From Palsa-504 sp963744575 (lineage in GTDB: Bacteria > Actinomycetota > Actinomycetes > Streptosporangiales > Streptosporangiaceae), in NCBI GenBank assembly GCA_963744575.1, contig CAVUUF010000017.1, forward strand, positions 1-64,000: a stretch of DNA of 64,000 bases. The letters run 5' to 3'. The notes under the pieces were generated by a model. It saw nothing but the letters and a program-made list of their open reading frames with translations, was not told the origin of the DNA and ran no database searches. Positions 53,026 through 61,726 of this stretch are shown here, in pieces (position 1 is the first letter of the stretch; every line of letters begins with the position of its first letter). The position numbers and the translations under genes were made by a program.

Positions 53026-53666
53026 TGCAGACCAGTAACCTGCTCATCGTCGACGACCACCGCGTCTTCTGCCAGGGCCTGGAGACCGTCTTCGCAGCGG
53101 AACCGGACTTCGATCCGATGGCGATCAGCAATCCTGATCAGGTGCTCGGTATCGTGGCGGCGTGGCGGCCGGACGTGGTGCTGATGGATCTGCGTCTCGG
53201 TGAGGTCAGCGGCGTCGACCTCATCCGGCAGATCACCGTCCTGCCGTCCCCGCCCGCGGTCGTGGTGCTGACCGCCTACGCCAACATCGCCGCGGCGCTG
53301 GACGCGGTCCGGGCTGGCGCGGTGGGCTTCGTGGCCAAGAACGCTTCGGTCGAGCAGGTCATCAGCGCGGCGCGGGCCGCGGTGCTCGGCGGCAGCTGGC
53401 TGCCGCCCGAGCTGATAAGCAAGCTGGTCGCCGAGCACCAGGAGCCAGTCGGCGCGCCGCAGCTCATAGCGCAGCTCACGGCGCGGGAGCATCAGGTGCT
53501 CAGCCTGATGGTCAGCGGCCTGGACCGGAACGGCATCGCGGGAAAACTGCACCAGTCGCCGAATACCGTCCGCACGCATATCCGCAACGTGATCGTGAAG
53601 CTCGACTGCCACAGCGCCATCGAGGCCGTCGCCGTCGGCCTCAAGGCAGGCCTGCGCCCCGAATAG
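53025..53666 (+). CDS. NarL/LuxR-type response regulator, second
   Basis: 213 residues; its ATG shares a base with the preceding TAA. The receiver is canonical: LIVDDHRVF, phospho-acceptor VVLMDLRLGEVSG, VVVLTAY and the Lys in GFVAKNAS. The LuxR HTH is LTAREHQVLSLMVSGLDRNG, then SPNTVRTHIRNVIVKLDCHS. It converges with the polysaccharide operon 32 bases away. Two different regulators behind one kinase suggest branched output. Confidence 0.9.
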   Translation: MQTSNLLIVDDHRVFCQGLETVFAAEPDFDPMAISNPDQVLGIVAAWRPDVVLMDLRLGEVSGVDLIRQITVLPSPPAVVVLTAYANIAAALDAVRAGAVGFVAKNASVEQVISAARAAVLGGSWLPPELISKLVAEHQEPVGAPQLIAQLTAREHQVLSLMVSGLDRNGIAGKLHQSPNTVRTHIRNVIVKLDCHSAIEAVAVGLKAGLRPE

Positions 53667-53698
53667 CGGCGAGACCTCCGCCAGCTCAGCCAACGGGT

Positions 53699-56600
53699 TC
53701 ACAACCTGAAGGGCCAGCCCCGGCGCCGGTTACGCCGCTCGCCGTTCGCTGCGATCGGGGCCGGGGGGGCCTCGGCGGCGGCAAAGGACCGCGTTGGCTG
53801 GGCGGACCTGGTGTCCGGGGCGAGGCGGGTCATCGCGGTCTGCTGCGCGGCCTGGCTGGCGGGACCGGCCGGGGTCGAAGCGGCGCCGACAGCGGGAACG
53901 GCCTCCATCACGATCGTGGCCTCGTCGTCTTCTGACCACGGACGCTGACGGCTCGCCACCATCGTGGCCTCGTCGTCTTCTGACCACGGATGCCGACGGC
54001 TCGCCACCATCGTGGCCTCGTCGTGGGTCACCGGCGGCCGGTAACGGCCGAAGATAACCGTCGCGTCGCCATAGTCCTCGCGGTCCGCATGCGCAGGCGC
54101 GGGCGCCTGCGGATCGATCAGGCTCGTCGGCGCGTCGTGGGTCACCGGCGGCCGGTAGCGGCCGAAGACAACCGTCGCATCGCCATGGTCAGCGCGGTCC
54201 GCATGCGCAGGCGCCTGCGGATCGATCAGGCTCGTCGGCGCGTCGTGGGTCACCGGCGGCCGGTAGCGGCCGAAGACAACCGTCGCATCGCCATGGTCAG
54301 CGCGGTCCGCATGCGCAGGCGCCTGCGCGTACGAACCGATCAGGATCGTTGGCGAGGCGTCAGGCAGCAGCGGCGCGTAGGGGACCAGCACGATCGTAGG
54401 CTCGTCGTCCTCGTTCCGCGGAGGCGCGTAGCGAGCCGGACCGGCCAGCCCGGCGTCGGCCAGAGCCGCAGGCGCGGGTGCGGGCTTGGCCAGCCCGGCC
54501 AGCAGCAACACCGTGCGGACCAGGATCTTCAGGTCATGCCCGAGATCGCGGCGCCGCAGGTAGTCCAGGTCGATGGCCAGCTTCGGATGCAGTTCGTAGG
54601 TCGCGTAGTGCTGCTCCGGGTCCTCCTCGCCCAGAATCGTCGCCTTCTGGACTTCGGTGTAGAAGATCTGCCCGGGACCGGTCAGGCCAGGGCGCACGTT
54701 GAGGATCTGGAGCTCTTCGTCGTTGTAGTACGGGATGAATCGGAGTACCTCTGGCCGCGGGCCGATGATCGTCATGTCGCCCCGCAGCACGTTGACCAGT
54801 TGCGGCAGCTCATCCAGCTTGGCCGCGCGCAGCAGGGCGCCGAGCTTGGTGACGCGGGAGTCCGCACGGCTGGTGACCAGCGGGCCGGCCTTGTCGGCGC
54901 CCGACACCATCGAGCGGAGCTTGAGCATCGTGAACTGCTCGGCCGCCCGGCCCGTGCGGACCTGCCGGTAGAAGGCCGGCCCCCGGCTGGTCAGCCGGAC
55001 CAGGCCGGCCAGCAGCACGATGATCGGGCCGGCGATGACCAGCGCGATCCCGGACACCACGATGTCCACCACCCGGCGCGCCCAGGAGTCGACGACGATC
55101 TTCGGCTTAGCCAGCCTGAAGTCCTCGGTCCGCGTGGCCACCCGGAACTGGCGGCGGGCGAGCAAGACCAGCACCATGGTGGTGGTCAGGTAGGTGACGG
55201 CGGACGTGATGGCGCCGCCCATCGCCCCGAAGCGGGGGATGAGGATGACGTCCAGGACCACGGTGATGATCGCGCCGACGCCCATCCCGACCGAGTTGAG
55301 CCCCGGCCGGCCGATGCCGAGCAGGTAGGCGGACGAGACCGCGGCCGCCCCCTCGATGGACAGGCCGATGATGATGACCTCGGCAGGCGCGATGGCCCCG
55401 CGATACGCCGGCCCGTAGAGGATAGGCAGGGCGATGTAGGTGCCCACGGCCAGCAACGGCGTCATGATCAGGGTCAGCCCGGTGATCAGCGGCAGCACCC
55501 GGCGGGCCTCGGTGGTCGCCTCGGTCCGGCCCAGGCGCGCGTACCGCGGATACAGGACGTAGTTGACGGCCGTCGGGACGAGCCGCATCAGCTCGGCGAA
55601 CTTCGACGCCACCGCGTAGACGCCGAGCACGGCGGGTCCCGCCATCGCCCCGAGGAGCACGAAGTCGAACCGCAGGTTCGTCAGCCACAGCATGTTCCCC
55701 AGCTGCCCGCGCGCTCCGAACGCGGTGATCCGCCCGGCCAGGCTGAACGACGGCCGCCCCCAGTGCGAGAAGAACCCGCGCGACCACAGTCGCAGCACCG
55801 CGGTGATGAAGTAGAGGCCGCCGGAGACGATCATCGAGGCGACCACCAGGGTCGACCCGCCCCGCCCGGTGGCGATCCTGACCGCGACATAGACCGGGAC
55901 GAACCAGAACTCCTCGGCCACGATGAGCAGGTTGGCACCCGCGATGTCGCCGGCGCCCTGGCAGCAGGCCTTGGCCGTGACGTTCCACAGCGACGTGACC
56001 ACCGAGATGGTCATGGCCACCACGAGCACCAGCGGCATCTGCTTGAAGAACACGTTATGGAACGGGACGGCGCAGGCCAGCCAGGCCACCGCGCTGATCC
56101 CGGCGCCGATGACGGCCATGACGGCGATCGTGGGCCGTACCCGCCGGTTCTTACCGTGCTCGCCGGCCAGGAAGTAGGCCGAGGCGGTCGGCAGGCCGCA
56201 GGAGATCACCACGCCGAACAGCCAGGGCAGCACGCGCAGCAGCGCGTAGTAGCCCAGCACGGTCGGGCCGCCTATCCGGGCGACCAGCAGGCTCGCTATC
56301 GAGACGCAGACCAGCGCGCCCCCCTGGGCGCCCAGATTCCCGAGGACCTGCTTGGACGTCACCCGCGCGCTGGCCTTCCTGGCCATGCCGGGGAGAAACG
56401 CCCGGGCCGCAGCGGGGACGGCCGCGGGAACCGGCGGAATGTACGGGGCGAGAGGCCGGCGCAGGTTCGCCGGATGGCCGTTGCCGTCAGCGGTCTTGGC
56501 CGGCGGCCGGGCGGCCAGCCGGGTCAGGGCAGTCGGCCGCAGCCGGGCAAACCGGCGCTGCACGCTGGCCTGATGCGCGCGCAGCGCGTCGCGGCCCAGC

Positions 56601-57856
56601 ACCGCGCTGATGCCGAACAGCATCCACAGCGGGCGGAAGTGCAGGACCTCCTCGTAGAAGGAGTTCACGCTTATCGCGAGCAGGGCGGCCACGAGGCCGG
56701 CCGGGGCCGGCACGGCGGCGGCCATCGGAGCCGACAGCTGCCGCCGCAGCACCGGCCCGGCCCGGATGATGATGCAGCCGGCCAGCAGCAGCAGCGCGCC
56801 CAGGCCCAGCACGCCTCGCTCGTCGAGCGCCGCGAGCCAGTCGTTGTGCGCCTCGTTGGCGTACGGGTAGAGCCCGGTGGTGAGCAGCGGCTTGGTGCTC
56901 GCCGGGCCGAGGCCGGTCACACCGTGGCTCTGCTGGTAAAGCTCGATGGTCTCCTGGATAAGCAGGCCCCGCTCGTTGCTGCTCTGTCCGCTGCGGCCGA
57001 TCGAGTTGACCAGCAGCGGCTGGCCGCTGGTGAGTGCCCATTGCCTGATCGAGTTCAGCGGCAGGACGGTGAAGAACGCGCCCACGGCCAAGCCGACGAC
57101 CAGGCCGGTGGCCAGCACCCCGGCCCAGCCGTGCCGCCGGTAATGCTTGACCATGAACAGGAACGAGATGCCGAGCCCGAGCGCGAGGACGCCGCCATTG
57201 GATTCGCTCAGCACCAGCGCCCACAGCAGCAGGATGTAGCCCAGGCACCTCATCCATCGCCTGCCGGGCGTGCGCGAGGCGTACAGGACGAAGATCGTGG
57301 AGTCCCAGTACCAGGACGCGTAGTTCGGGTCGCCGAAGGTGAACATCACCCGGTTGCCTTCGGCTGCGGTCAGCCCTTCGAGCGCCGTGACATGGCCGAG
57401 CCACGCCATGATGACGACCCCGGCCCAGAAGATGCCGGACCAGCTCCAGGCCTTGAGCGCGATGCGCATGGCGCGCGGCCCGGAAAGCACGTTGGTTATG
57501 GTGGTGCACCACGCGAACAGCAAGATGTCGATCAGCAGCGTCAGCAGCGCCGTGGTGGGCAGCGTGGAGACCAGACCGGACGCCGCTCCCGCGGCCACGA
57601 ACAGCGCGACCGGGATGAAGTAGGGAGCGCGCAGCTTCTGGTGCGTGCCGGCCAGCCAGACAGCGGCGGTCACGATGGCGACCACGATGAGCAGATCGAC
57701 CGGCGAGCTGTTGCCGGGCCCGGTCGGGTGCAGGATCGGCTGGAAGATGATGGCCAGGACCAGCGTGATCACGGCCGCGCGCTGGGCGCTGCCGCGGGCT
57801 GGCGCGGGCTCGGCCTGCCGCGGCGAGACAGCCTCGTGCGTCATCGTCATCGTCAT
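53699..57856 (-). CDS. Triple fusion: Wzy-like polymerase, Wzx-like flippase, phosphoglycosyltransferase, with repetitive tail
   Basis: 1385 residues. About 1-435: O-antigen ligase/polymerase-like membrane domain (MFTFGDPNYASWYWDS, ANEAHNDWLAALDERGVLGL). About 500-910: Wzx-like flippase (VLGNLGAQGGALVCVSIASL). About 920-1120: bacterial sugar transferase that loads the first sugar on undecaprenyl phosphate (FTMLKLRSMVSGAD, LDELPQLVNVLRGDMTIIGP, RPEVLRF). From 1125: a soluble tail with ten Thr motifs such as DDEPTIVLV, HGDATVVFG and DDEATMVAS. It starts 5 bases after the phosphotransferase stop. These three activities are normally separate proteins. Confidence 0.88.
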   Translation of the reverse strand: MTMTMTHEAVSPRQAEPAPARGSAQRAAVITLVLAIIFQPILHPTGPGNSSPVDLLIVVAIVTAAVWLAGTHQKLRAPYFIPVALFVAAGAASGLVSTLPTTALLTLLIDILLFAWCTTITNVLSGPRAMRIALKAWSWSGIFWAGVVIMAWLGHVTALEGLTAAEGNRVMFTFGDPNYASWYWDSTIFVLYASRTPGRRWMRCLGYILLLWALVLSESNGGVLALGLGISFLFMVKHYRRHGWAGVLATGLVVGLAVGAFFTVLPLNSIRQWALTSGQPLLVNSIGRSGQSSNERGLLIQETIELYQQSHGVTGLGPASTKPLLTTGLYPYANEAHNDWLAALDERGVLGLGALLLLAGCIIIRAGPVLRRQLSAPMAAAVPAPAGLVAALLAISVNSFYEEVLHFRPLWMLFGISAVLGRDALRAHQASVQRRFARLRPTALTRLAARPPAKTADGNGHPANLRRPLAPYIPPVPAAVPAAARAFLPGMARKASARVTSKQVLGNLGAQGGALVCVSIASLLVARIGGPTVLGYYALLRVLPWLFGVVISCGLPTASAYFLAGEHGKNRRVRPTIAVMAVIGAGISAVAWLACAVPFHNVFFKQMPLVLVVAMTISVVTSLWNVTAKACCQGAGDIAGANLLIVAEEFWFVPVYVAVRIATGRGGSTLVVASMIVSGGLYFITAVLRLWSRGFFSHWGRPSFSLAGRITAFGARGQLGNMLWLTNLRFDFVLLGAMAGPAVLGVYAVASKFAELMRLVPTAVNYVLYPRYARLGRTEATTEARRVLPLITGLTLIMTPLLAVGTYIALPILYGPAYRGAIAPAEVIIIGLSIEGAAAVSSAYLLGIGRPGLNSVGMGVGAIITVVLDVILIPRFGAMGGAITSAVTYLTTTMVLVLLARRQFRVATRTEDFRLAKPKIVVDSWARRVVDIVVSGIALVIAGPIIVLLAGLVRLTSRGPAFYRQVRTGRAAEQFTMLKLRSMVSGADKAGPLVTSRADSRVTKLGALLRAAKLDELPQLVNVLRGDMTIIGPRPEVLRFIPYYNDEELQILNVRPGLTGPGQIFYTEVQKATILGEEDPEQHYATYELHPKLAIDLDYLRRRDLGHDLKILVRTVLLLAGLAKPAPAPAALADAGLAGPARYAPPRNEDDEPTIVLVPYAPLLPDASPTILIGSYAQAPAHADRADHGDATVVFGRYRPPVTHDAPTSLIDPQAPAHADRADHGDATVVFGRYRPPVTHDAPTSLIDPQAPAPAHADREDYGDATVIFGRYRPPVTHDEATMVASRRHPWSEDDEATMVASRQRPWSEDDEATIVMEAVPAVGAASTPAGPASQAAQQTAMTRLAPDTRSAQPTRSFAAAEAPPAPIAANGERRNRRRGWPFRL
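53918..54356. repeat. In-gene tandem repeats encoding the Thr-motif tail
   Basis: A 108-bp unit (36 codons, GDATVVFGRYRPPVTHDAPT then SLIDPQAPAHADRADH) occurs in about three copies between 54029 and 54356, one with 6 extra bases. A 48-bp unit (DDEATMVASRxxPWSE) is repeated at about 53918-54013. Frame is kept throughout. Confidence 0.85.
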
Positions 57857-57861
57857 CGTTA

Positions 57862-58862
57862 TCAGCGGCGTCCTGTGAGGCGACGGAACAGCAGCAAGTG
57901 GTTGAAGGCGAACTCGTCGTGGTCGGTGGTCGCGGCGGTGGCCGCGAGGTCGGCGAGCAGCACGTCCCGCCAGCAGGACGAGGGCACGCCAACGCGGTCG
58001 AGCCCGGTCATGACGAACGAGCGCACCAGGTCCGGGTACCAGCCGGCTCCGTCAATGGCGTACAGGACGCCGACCCCCCATCGGCCGGCCCGCAGTCCGG
58101 GGTGACCGGTCACCCGGCGTCCCGGGCGGGTGTGCCGGTCGAGATACAGGGAATACGACGTGGCGAACCGGGCCAGGTCGCTGACCGGCGAGCCGGCCGG
58201 GCGCGCGGCTTCCCAGTCGATGACGCCGAGCACCTGGTTCCCGTCGACCATGAGGTTGCCCGGCCAGAAGTCACCGTGCACGACCGATACCGGCGTCTGG
58301 TGACCCGCCAGGCGACTGGCCAGGCCGGCCAGCTCGGCCAGGTCGGCCTCGGCTCCGGGGCGGCCGGCGAACCGGCGGCCGATCGAATCCGCGACCCCGT
58401 CCAGCATCCGGGCCAGGCTGGCCTGCTCGGGCCGGCCGTGGCGCCGTACAGCCCGGCCAGCCAGCCGCCGGCCGCGGCGAAGTCCGCGGCTACCGCCTCG
58501 CGCCGGGCCGTATGCCGCCAGGAGTGGTAGGCCGCGAGCATCGACTGCCCGGGCAGCGCCGTCATCACCAGCACGGGCCGGCCCAGGTGCTCCACCGTGG
58601 CGACCACCCGGGGGATCGTCGCGGTCACCGGCCCCAGCGGCCGGGCACCGACCTGAGCCAGCTGCGCCGCCTCGCGCTCGACGCTGCGCGCCGCGACGTC
58701 GGTCGTCGGGACCTTGGCCACGTAGGCAGGCCGGGCCGCGCCGGGGGGGAACAGCAGCACGGTCAGCTTCGCGTTCGGGTCTCTCGACATCGCCAGGCAC
58801 GCCGCCCGGCCTCCCACCTGATCGATGAAGGAGGCCAGCGTCCGCGGCGGGGCAATGGTCAT
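57862..58862 (-). pseudogene. Aminoglycoside phosphotransferase-family kinase, one frameshift
   Basis: From the ATG at 58862 the N-lobe reads FIDQVGGRAACLAMSRDPNA, AYVAKVPTTDVAARSVEREA and LVMTALPGQSM. Near 58437 the frame shifts and the C-lobe continues ARMLDGVADSIGRRF, with the catalytic loop VVHGDFWPGNLMVDG and the metal site VIDWEAARPAGSPVSDLARF. Together they form a complete APH-fold kinase of about 333 residues. It overlaps the small gene upstream by 4 bases. In this operon it may act on a sugar or carrier rather than an antibiotic. Confidence 0.75.
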
Positions 58863-59131
58863 TCCGGTCGCCCGACCTGGACCATGCCGCCGGCCCGGAG
58901 CGCGGCCGCGAGCAGCCACGACGCGCGGTAGCGGAACATGCGCAGTCCCACGGTCACGACCATGCTGACCGCCGGCCCGGCGCCGGGCGGCACCGACAGC
59001 ACCGAATCGGCCAGGTAGCGCAGCACGGCCCGGTCCGAGCTGGCCACGATCAGCGGACGCCGCCGCGGCACCGCGATGTAGGCCCCGGCGGGCAGCACGG
59101 CGGGCCAGGGGGTGTCTTCGGCCAGGTTCAT
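58859..59131 (-). CDS. Small protein between RtcB-like and kinase genes
   Basis: 90 residues (MNLAEDTPWPAVLPAGAYIA then RRRPLIVASSDRAVLRYLAD). Both ends overlap their neighbours by 4 bases (ATGA), so it is almost certainly translated. No domain recognised. It is followed directly by a kinase-fold protein, and the two may work as a pair. Confidence 0.7.
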   Translation of the reverse strand: MNLAEDTPWPAVLPAGAYIAVPRRRPLIVASSDRAVLRYLADSVLSVPPGAGPAVSMVVTVGLRMFRYRASWLLAAALRAGGMVQVGRPE

Positions 59132-60561
59132 GTCAGCACCGCGAACGGGCGCATCCTGGCCACCGGCCGCACCAGGCCGTGCCCGGTGAGGATGCCGAGG
59201 GCCTCGTCGACGCCGCGGTCGTCCAGGTGCGGTACCTCGGCGGGCGCAGTGCCGTCGTAGCGGTGACGAGCCGTCGTCCGGCCCTTCGGGTCGGGCCCGG
59301 AGCGGCCGGACCGCTCGAAGGCGGAGATGATGCTGCCGGTGCCGTGACACGCGGTGTACAGGCTGCGCTGCGCGGCATCGTCCGGCACGCACAGGTAGGA
59401 CGAGGTGCGGTTGGTGCCGGGCAGCAGCAGCGGCTGGCCGGTCCTGGCGAAGACCGGGTGGTCTTTCATCTGGGCCGCCGGATAGGCGCGGCAGGCGTTG
59501 TGCCGGTGCACGAACGCGCGCGTTCCGTCCACCTCTTCCTCGTAGATCGAGTTGTGCGGCGAGTCGACCACCAGGCTCGCGGTCGCGCCGAAGGCGGAGC
59601 TGGCCATCCGGCGCAGCTCTGCGTAGGTGGCCATCCGGTAGGCGAAGCCGTAGTTCATGGCGAGCCGCGTGGCCAGCAGCACCCGCCGGCCGTCGTCGCC
59701 GTCGACGGGGACCGAGGGGCAGCCCTCGGTGAAGTAGGCCGCCAGCCGCTGCTTGATCCCGGACCGCGGCGTGAGCAGGTGGGTGAGCGGTCGCTGCACC
59801 GCCATCTCCGCGCGCAGCATCCGGGACGCGCTCTTGCGCCGGGCGTACAAGGCGCCGAGCTGGCCGGTCAGAACCCCGCCGCCGTTGTGGAACTGCACGG
59901 TGACCTGCCCGGGGCGGATGCCGAGCTCGGCCGCCGCGGCCGGGTCGAGGATGTCCTCGACCTCCTGCAGTTCGAGGAAGTGCGTGCTCGGGCCGATGCC
60001 GCCGAAGCGCAGGCGGCTCATCTGGACCACCAGCCACGGCAGCTCCTTGGCGGCGCGCTTGACGCCGCCGTACGCGTCGATGTCGAGCCGGCCGCGCTCC
60101 TCGATGTGGTCTAGCTCGTCGCCGGACAGGCCGTAGCGCTCGGCGGCGAAGTCGGCCCCCTCGGTCGCGGCCCGCAGCACCTCCCTGGACGTCAGCTCCC
60201 GGCGCCAGTTCGGCGGGCTCGGGAACCGCCCGGCGACCTGGCGGTAGAAGTCGGTCACCGCGCCGGCCGACGGCCGCTCGATGTCCAGCGTCATCAGCGC
60301 CATGCCGCAGTTGAGCGCGGCGTCGGTCAGCGCGGGCCGGATCTCGCCCTTGGTGGCGACCGCGATGCTCGACGGCATCTCCGACTTGGCCTTATGGCAG
60401 AAATCGGGCAGGACCACGGGCGGCGCCGCGAGGCCCACGCCGTCCGTTCCCTCGCCGAGGCGCTCGATCATGCCCTGGTCGGCGGGGGCGGCCTCGCTGT
60501 CGAACACGGTGAACTGGCGATCCTCGGCGTCACGCGAGCCGGTGAGGACCTCTATTTCCAT
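59128..60561 (-). CDS. RtcB-like protein, divergent
   Basis: 477 residues from the ATG at 60561 with AAAGGGA upstream. RtcB-family pattern in order: VVLPDFCHKAKSEMPSSIAV, LNCGMALMTLD, GIGPSTHFLELQEVED, VQFHNGGGVLTG, AMNYGFAYRMATYAEL, FVHRHNACRAYPA and PGTNRTSSYLCV. RtcB ligases use GTP and Mn to join RNA ends through a guanylated His. Here several usual residues differ (the DxGCGM motif is ALNCGM, the HSGSR motif is HNGGG). An RNA ligase in a polysaccharide operon is unexpected, so another reaction is possible. Confidence 0.8.
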   Translation of the reverse strand: MEIEVLTGSRDAEDRQFTVFDSEAAPADQGMIERLGEGTDGVGLAAPPVVLPDFCHKAKSEMPSSIAVATKGEIRPALTDAALNCGMALMTLDIERPSAGAVTDFYRQVAGRFPSPPNWRRELTSREVLRAATEGADFAAERYGLSGDELDHIEERGRLDIDAYGGVKRAAKELPWLVVQMSRLRFGGIGPSTHFLELQEVEDILDPAAAAELGIRPGQVTVQFHNGGGVLTGQLGALYARRKSASRMLRAEMAVQRPLTHLLTPRSGIKQRLAAYFTEGCPSVPVDGDDGRRVLLATRLAMNYGFAYRMATYAELRRMASSAFGATASLVVDSPHNSIYEEEVDGTRAFVHRHNACRAYPAAQMKDHPVFARTGQPLLLPGTNRTSSYLCVPDDAAQRSLYTACHGTGSIISAFERSGRSGPDPKGRTTARHRYDGTAPAEVPHLDDRGVDEALGILTGHGLVRPVARMRPFAVLT

Positions 60562-60571
60562 CTCGTCCCTT

Positions 60572-61726
60572 TCATGCCGCGAGACCGTCGAGTGCCTCGC
60601 ATACACGGTCTACGTCGGAATCGGTCAGGCCGGGGTGCATCGGCAGTGACAGCAGCCGCGGGAAGATCTGGTCCGCGGCCGACAGCTCGCCGCATGCCTC
60701 CAGGCCGAGCAGGTTGCGGAAGTACGGCAGGTGATGAACCGGAATGAAGTGCACCGAGGTGCCGATGCCTGCCTCGGCCAGCCGCTCGGCCGCGGTGTCA
60801 CGGTCGGCACCGAACGGCCGGTGGTGAATGCGCACGATGTACAGATGCCAGGCGTGGGCGTCCGCCGCCGGGCGCGGCGGGAGCTCGAGGCCCTCGATGC
60901 CAGCGAGTTGCCGGTCGTACCGCGCGGCGATGGCCGCCCGGCGCTGCTGCCAGCTCTGCAGGCGGCGCAGCTGCTCCCGGCCGATGGCGGCCTGCAGGTC
61001 GGTGAAGTTCGCCTTCATCCCGGCTTCCTCGACCGTGTACCGCCAGGTGCCGGACCGGTGGTACCGGCGCCAGGCGTCGCCGCTCATCCCGTGCAGCCGC
61101 ATCCGGCGCCAGCGCTCGGCCAAGTCGCCGTCGGTCGTGGTGATCGCGCCGCCCTCGCCGATCGGGAGGTTCTTAGTGGCGTAGAAGCTGAAGCACCCGG
61201 CACGCGAGAAGCTGCCCACCGGCCGGGCCCCCAGGGTGGCGCCGAGGCCGTGCGCGGCGTCTTCCACCACGTTTCCGTTCGGTATACCCGCCGCCTCAGC
61301 CAGCTCCGCGCCGTCCACCGGATAGCCGGCCATGTGCTGGATGACCATGGCCACCGCGCCGTGCCTGGCCGCCGCCTTGGCCACGCCCTCCGCGGACACG
61401 GTGAGGGTCGCCTCGTCCGTGTCCACCAGCACCGGCCGCAGCCCGGCGTGGATGATCGCCTGGACGGCGCCGCAGAAGGTGAGCGTCGGGGTCAGGACCG
61501 GCGCCCCGGGCGGCAGGCCCAGCCCGGCCAGGGCCAGCTCGATGGCCGCGGTGCACGAGCTGACCGCGACCGTGTGCGGAGCGTCCACCCACGCGCCGAA
61601 CTCCCGCTCGAACGCGAGCGACTCGGCGCCCATCGTCACCCAGCCGCTGGCCAGCACCCGGACCGCGGCCTGCTGGGCCTCGGGCGTTATCTCGGTGCGG
61701 CAGAAGGGCACCTGCTGCGCCGTCAC
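60572..61726 (-). CDS. DegT/DnrJ/EryC1-family sugar aminotransferase
   Basis: 384 residues from a GTG at 61726. AspC-like fold: VAVSSCTAAIELALAGLGL, VVEDAAHGLGATLGARPVGS, PLP lysine in CFSFYATKNLPIGEGGAITT, and the C-terminal HHLPYFRNLLG. These enzymes transfer an amino group to a keto-sugar nucleotide, giving an amino sugar for the polymer. The start overlaps the glycosyltransferase stop by 4 bases. Confidence 0.93.
   Translation of the reverse strand: MTAQQVPFCRTEITPEAQQAAVRVLASGWVTMGAESLAFEREFGAWVDAPHTVAVSSCTAAIELALAGLGLPPGAPVLTPTLTFCGAVQAIIHAGLRPVLVDTDEATLTVSAEGVAKAAARHGAVAMVIQHMAGYPVDGAELAEAAGIPNGNVVEDAAHGLGATLGARPVGSFSRAGCFSFYATKNLPIGEGGAITTTDGDLAERWRRMRLHGMSGDAWRRYHRSGTWRYTVEEAGMKANFTDLQAAIGREQLRRLQSWQQRRAAIAARYDRQLAGIEGLELPPRPAADAHAWHLYIVRIHHRPFGADRDTAAERLAEAGIGTSVHFIPVHHLPYFRNLLGLEACGELSAADQIFPRLLSLPMHPGLTDSDVDRVCEALDGLAA

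Noticed and set aside
53990..58105. A 1371-residue open frame on the plus strand opposite the polymerase-flippase-transferase fusion
   Set aside because: It is antisense to a gene with clear domain motifs. Its product is Arg/Gly/His-rich without any family pattern, as expected from high-GC codon bias.
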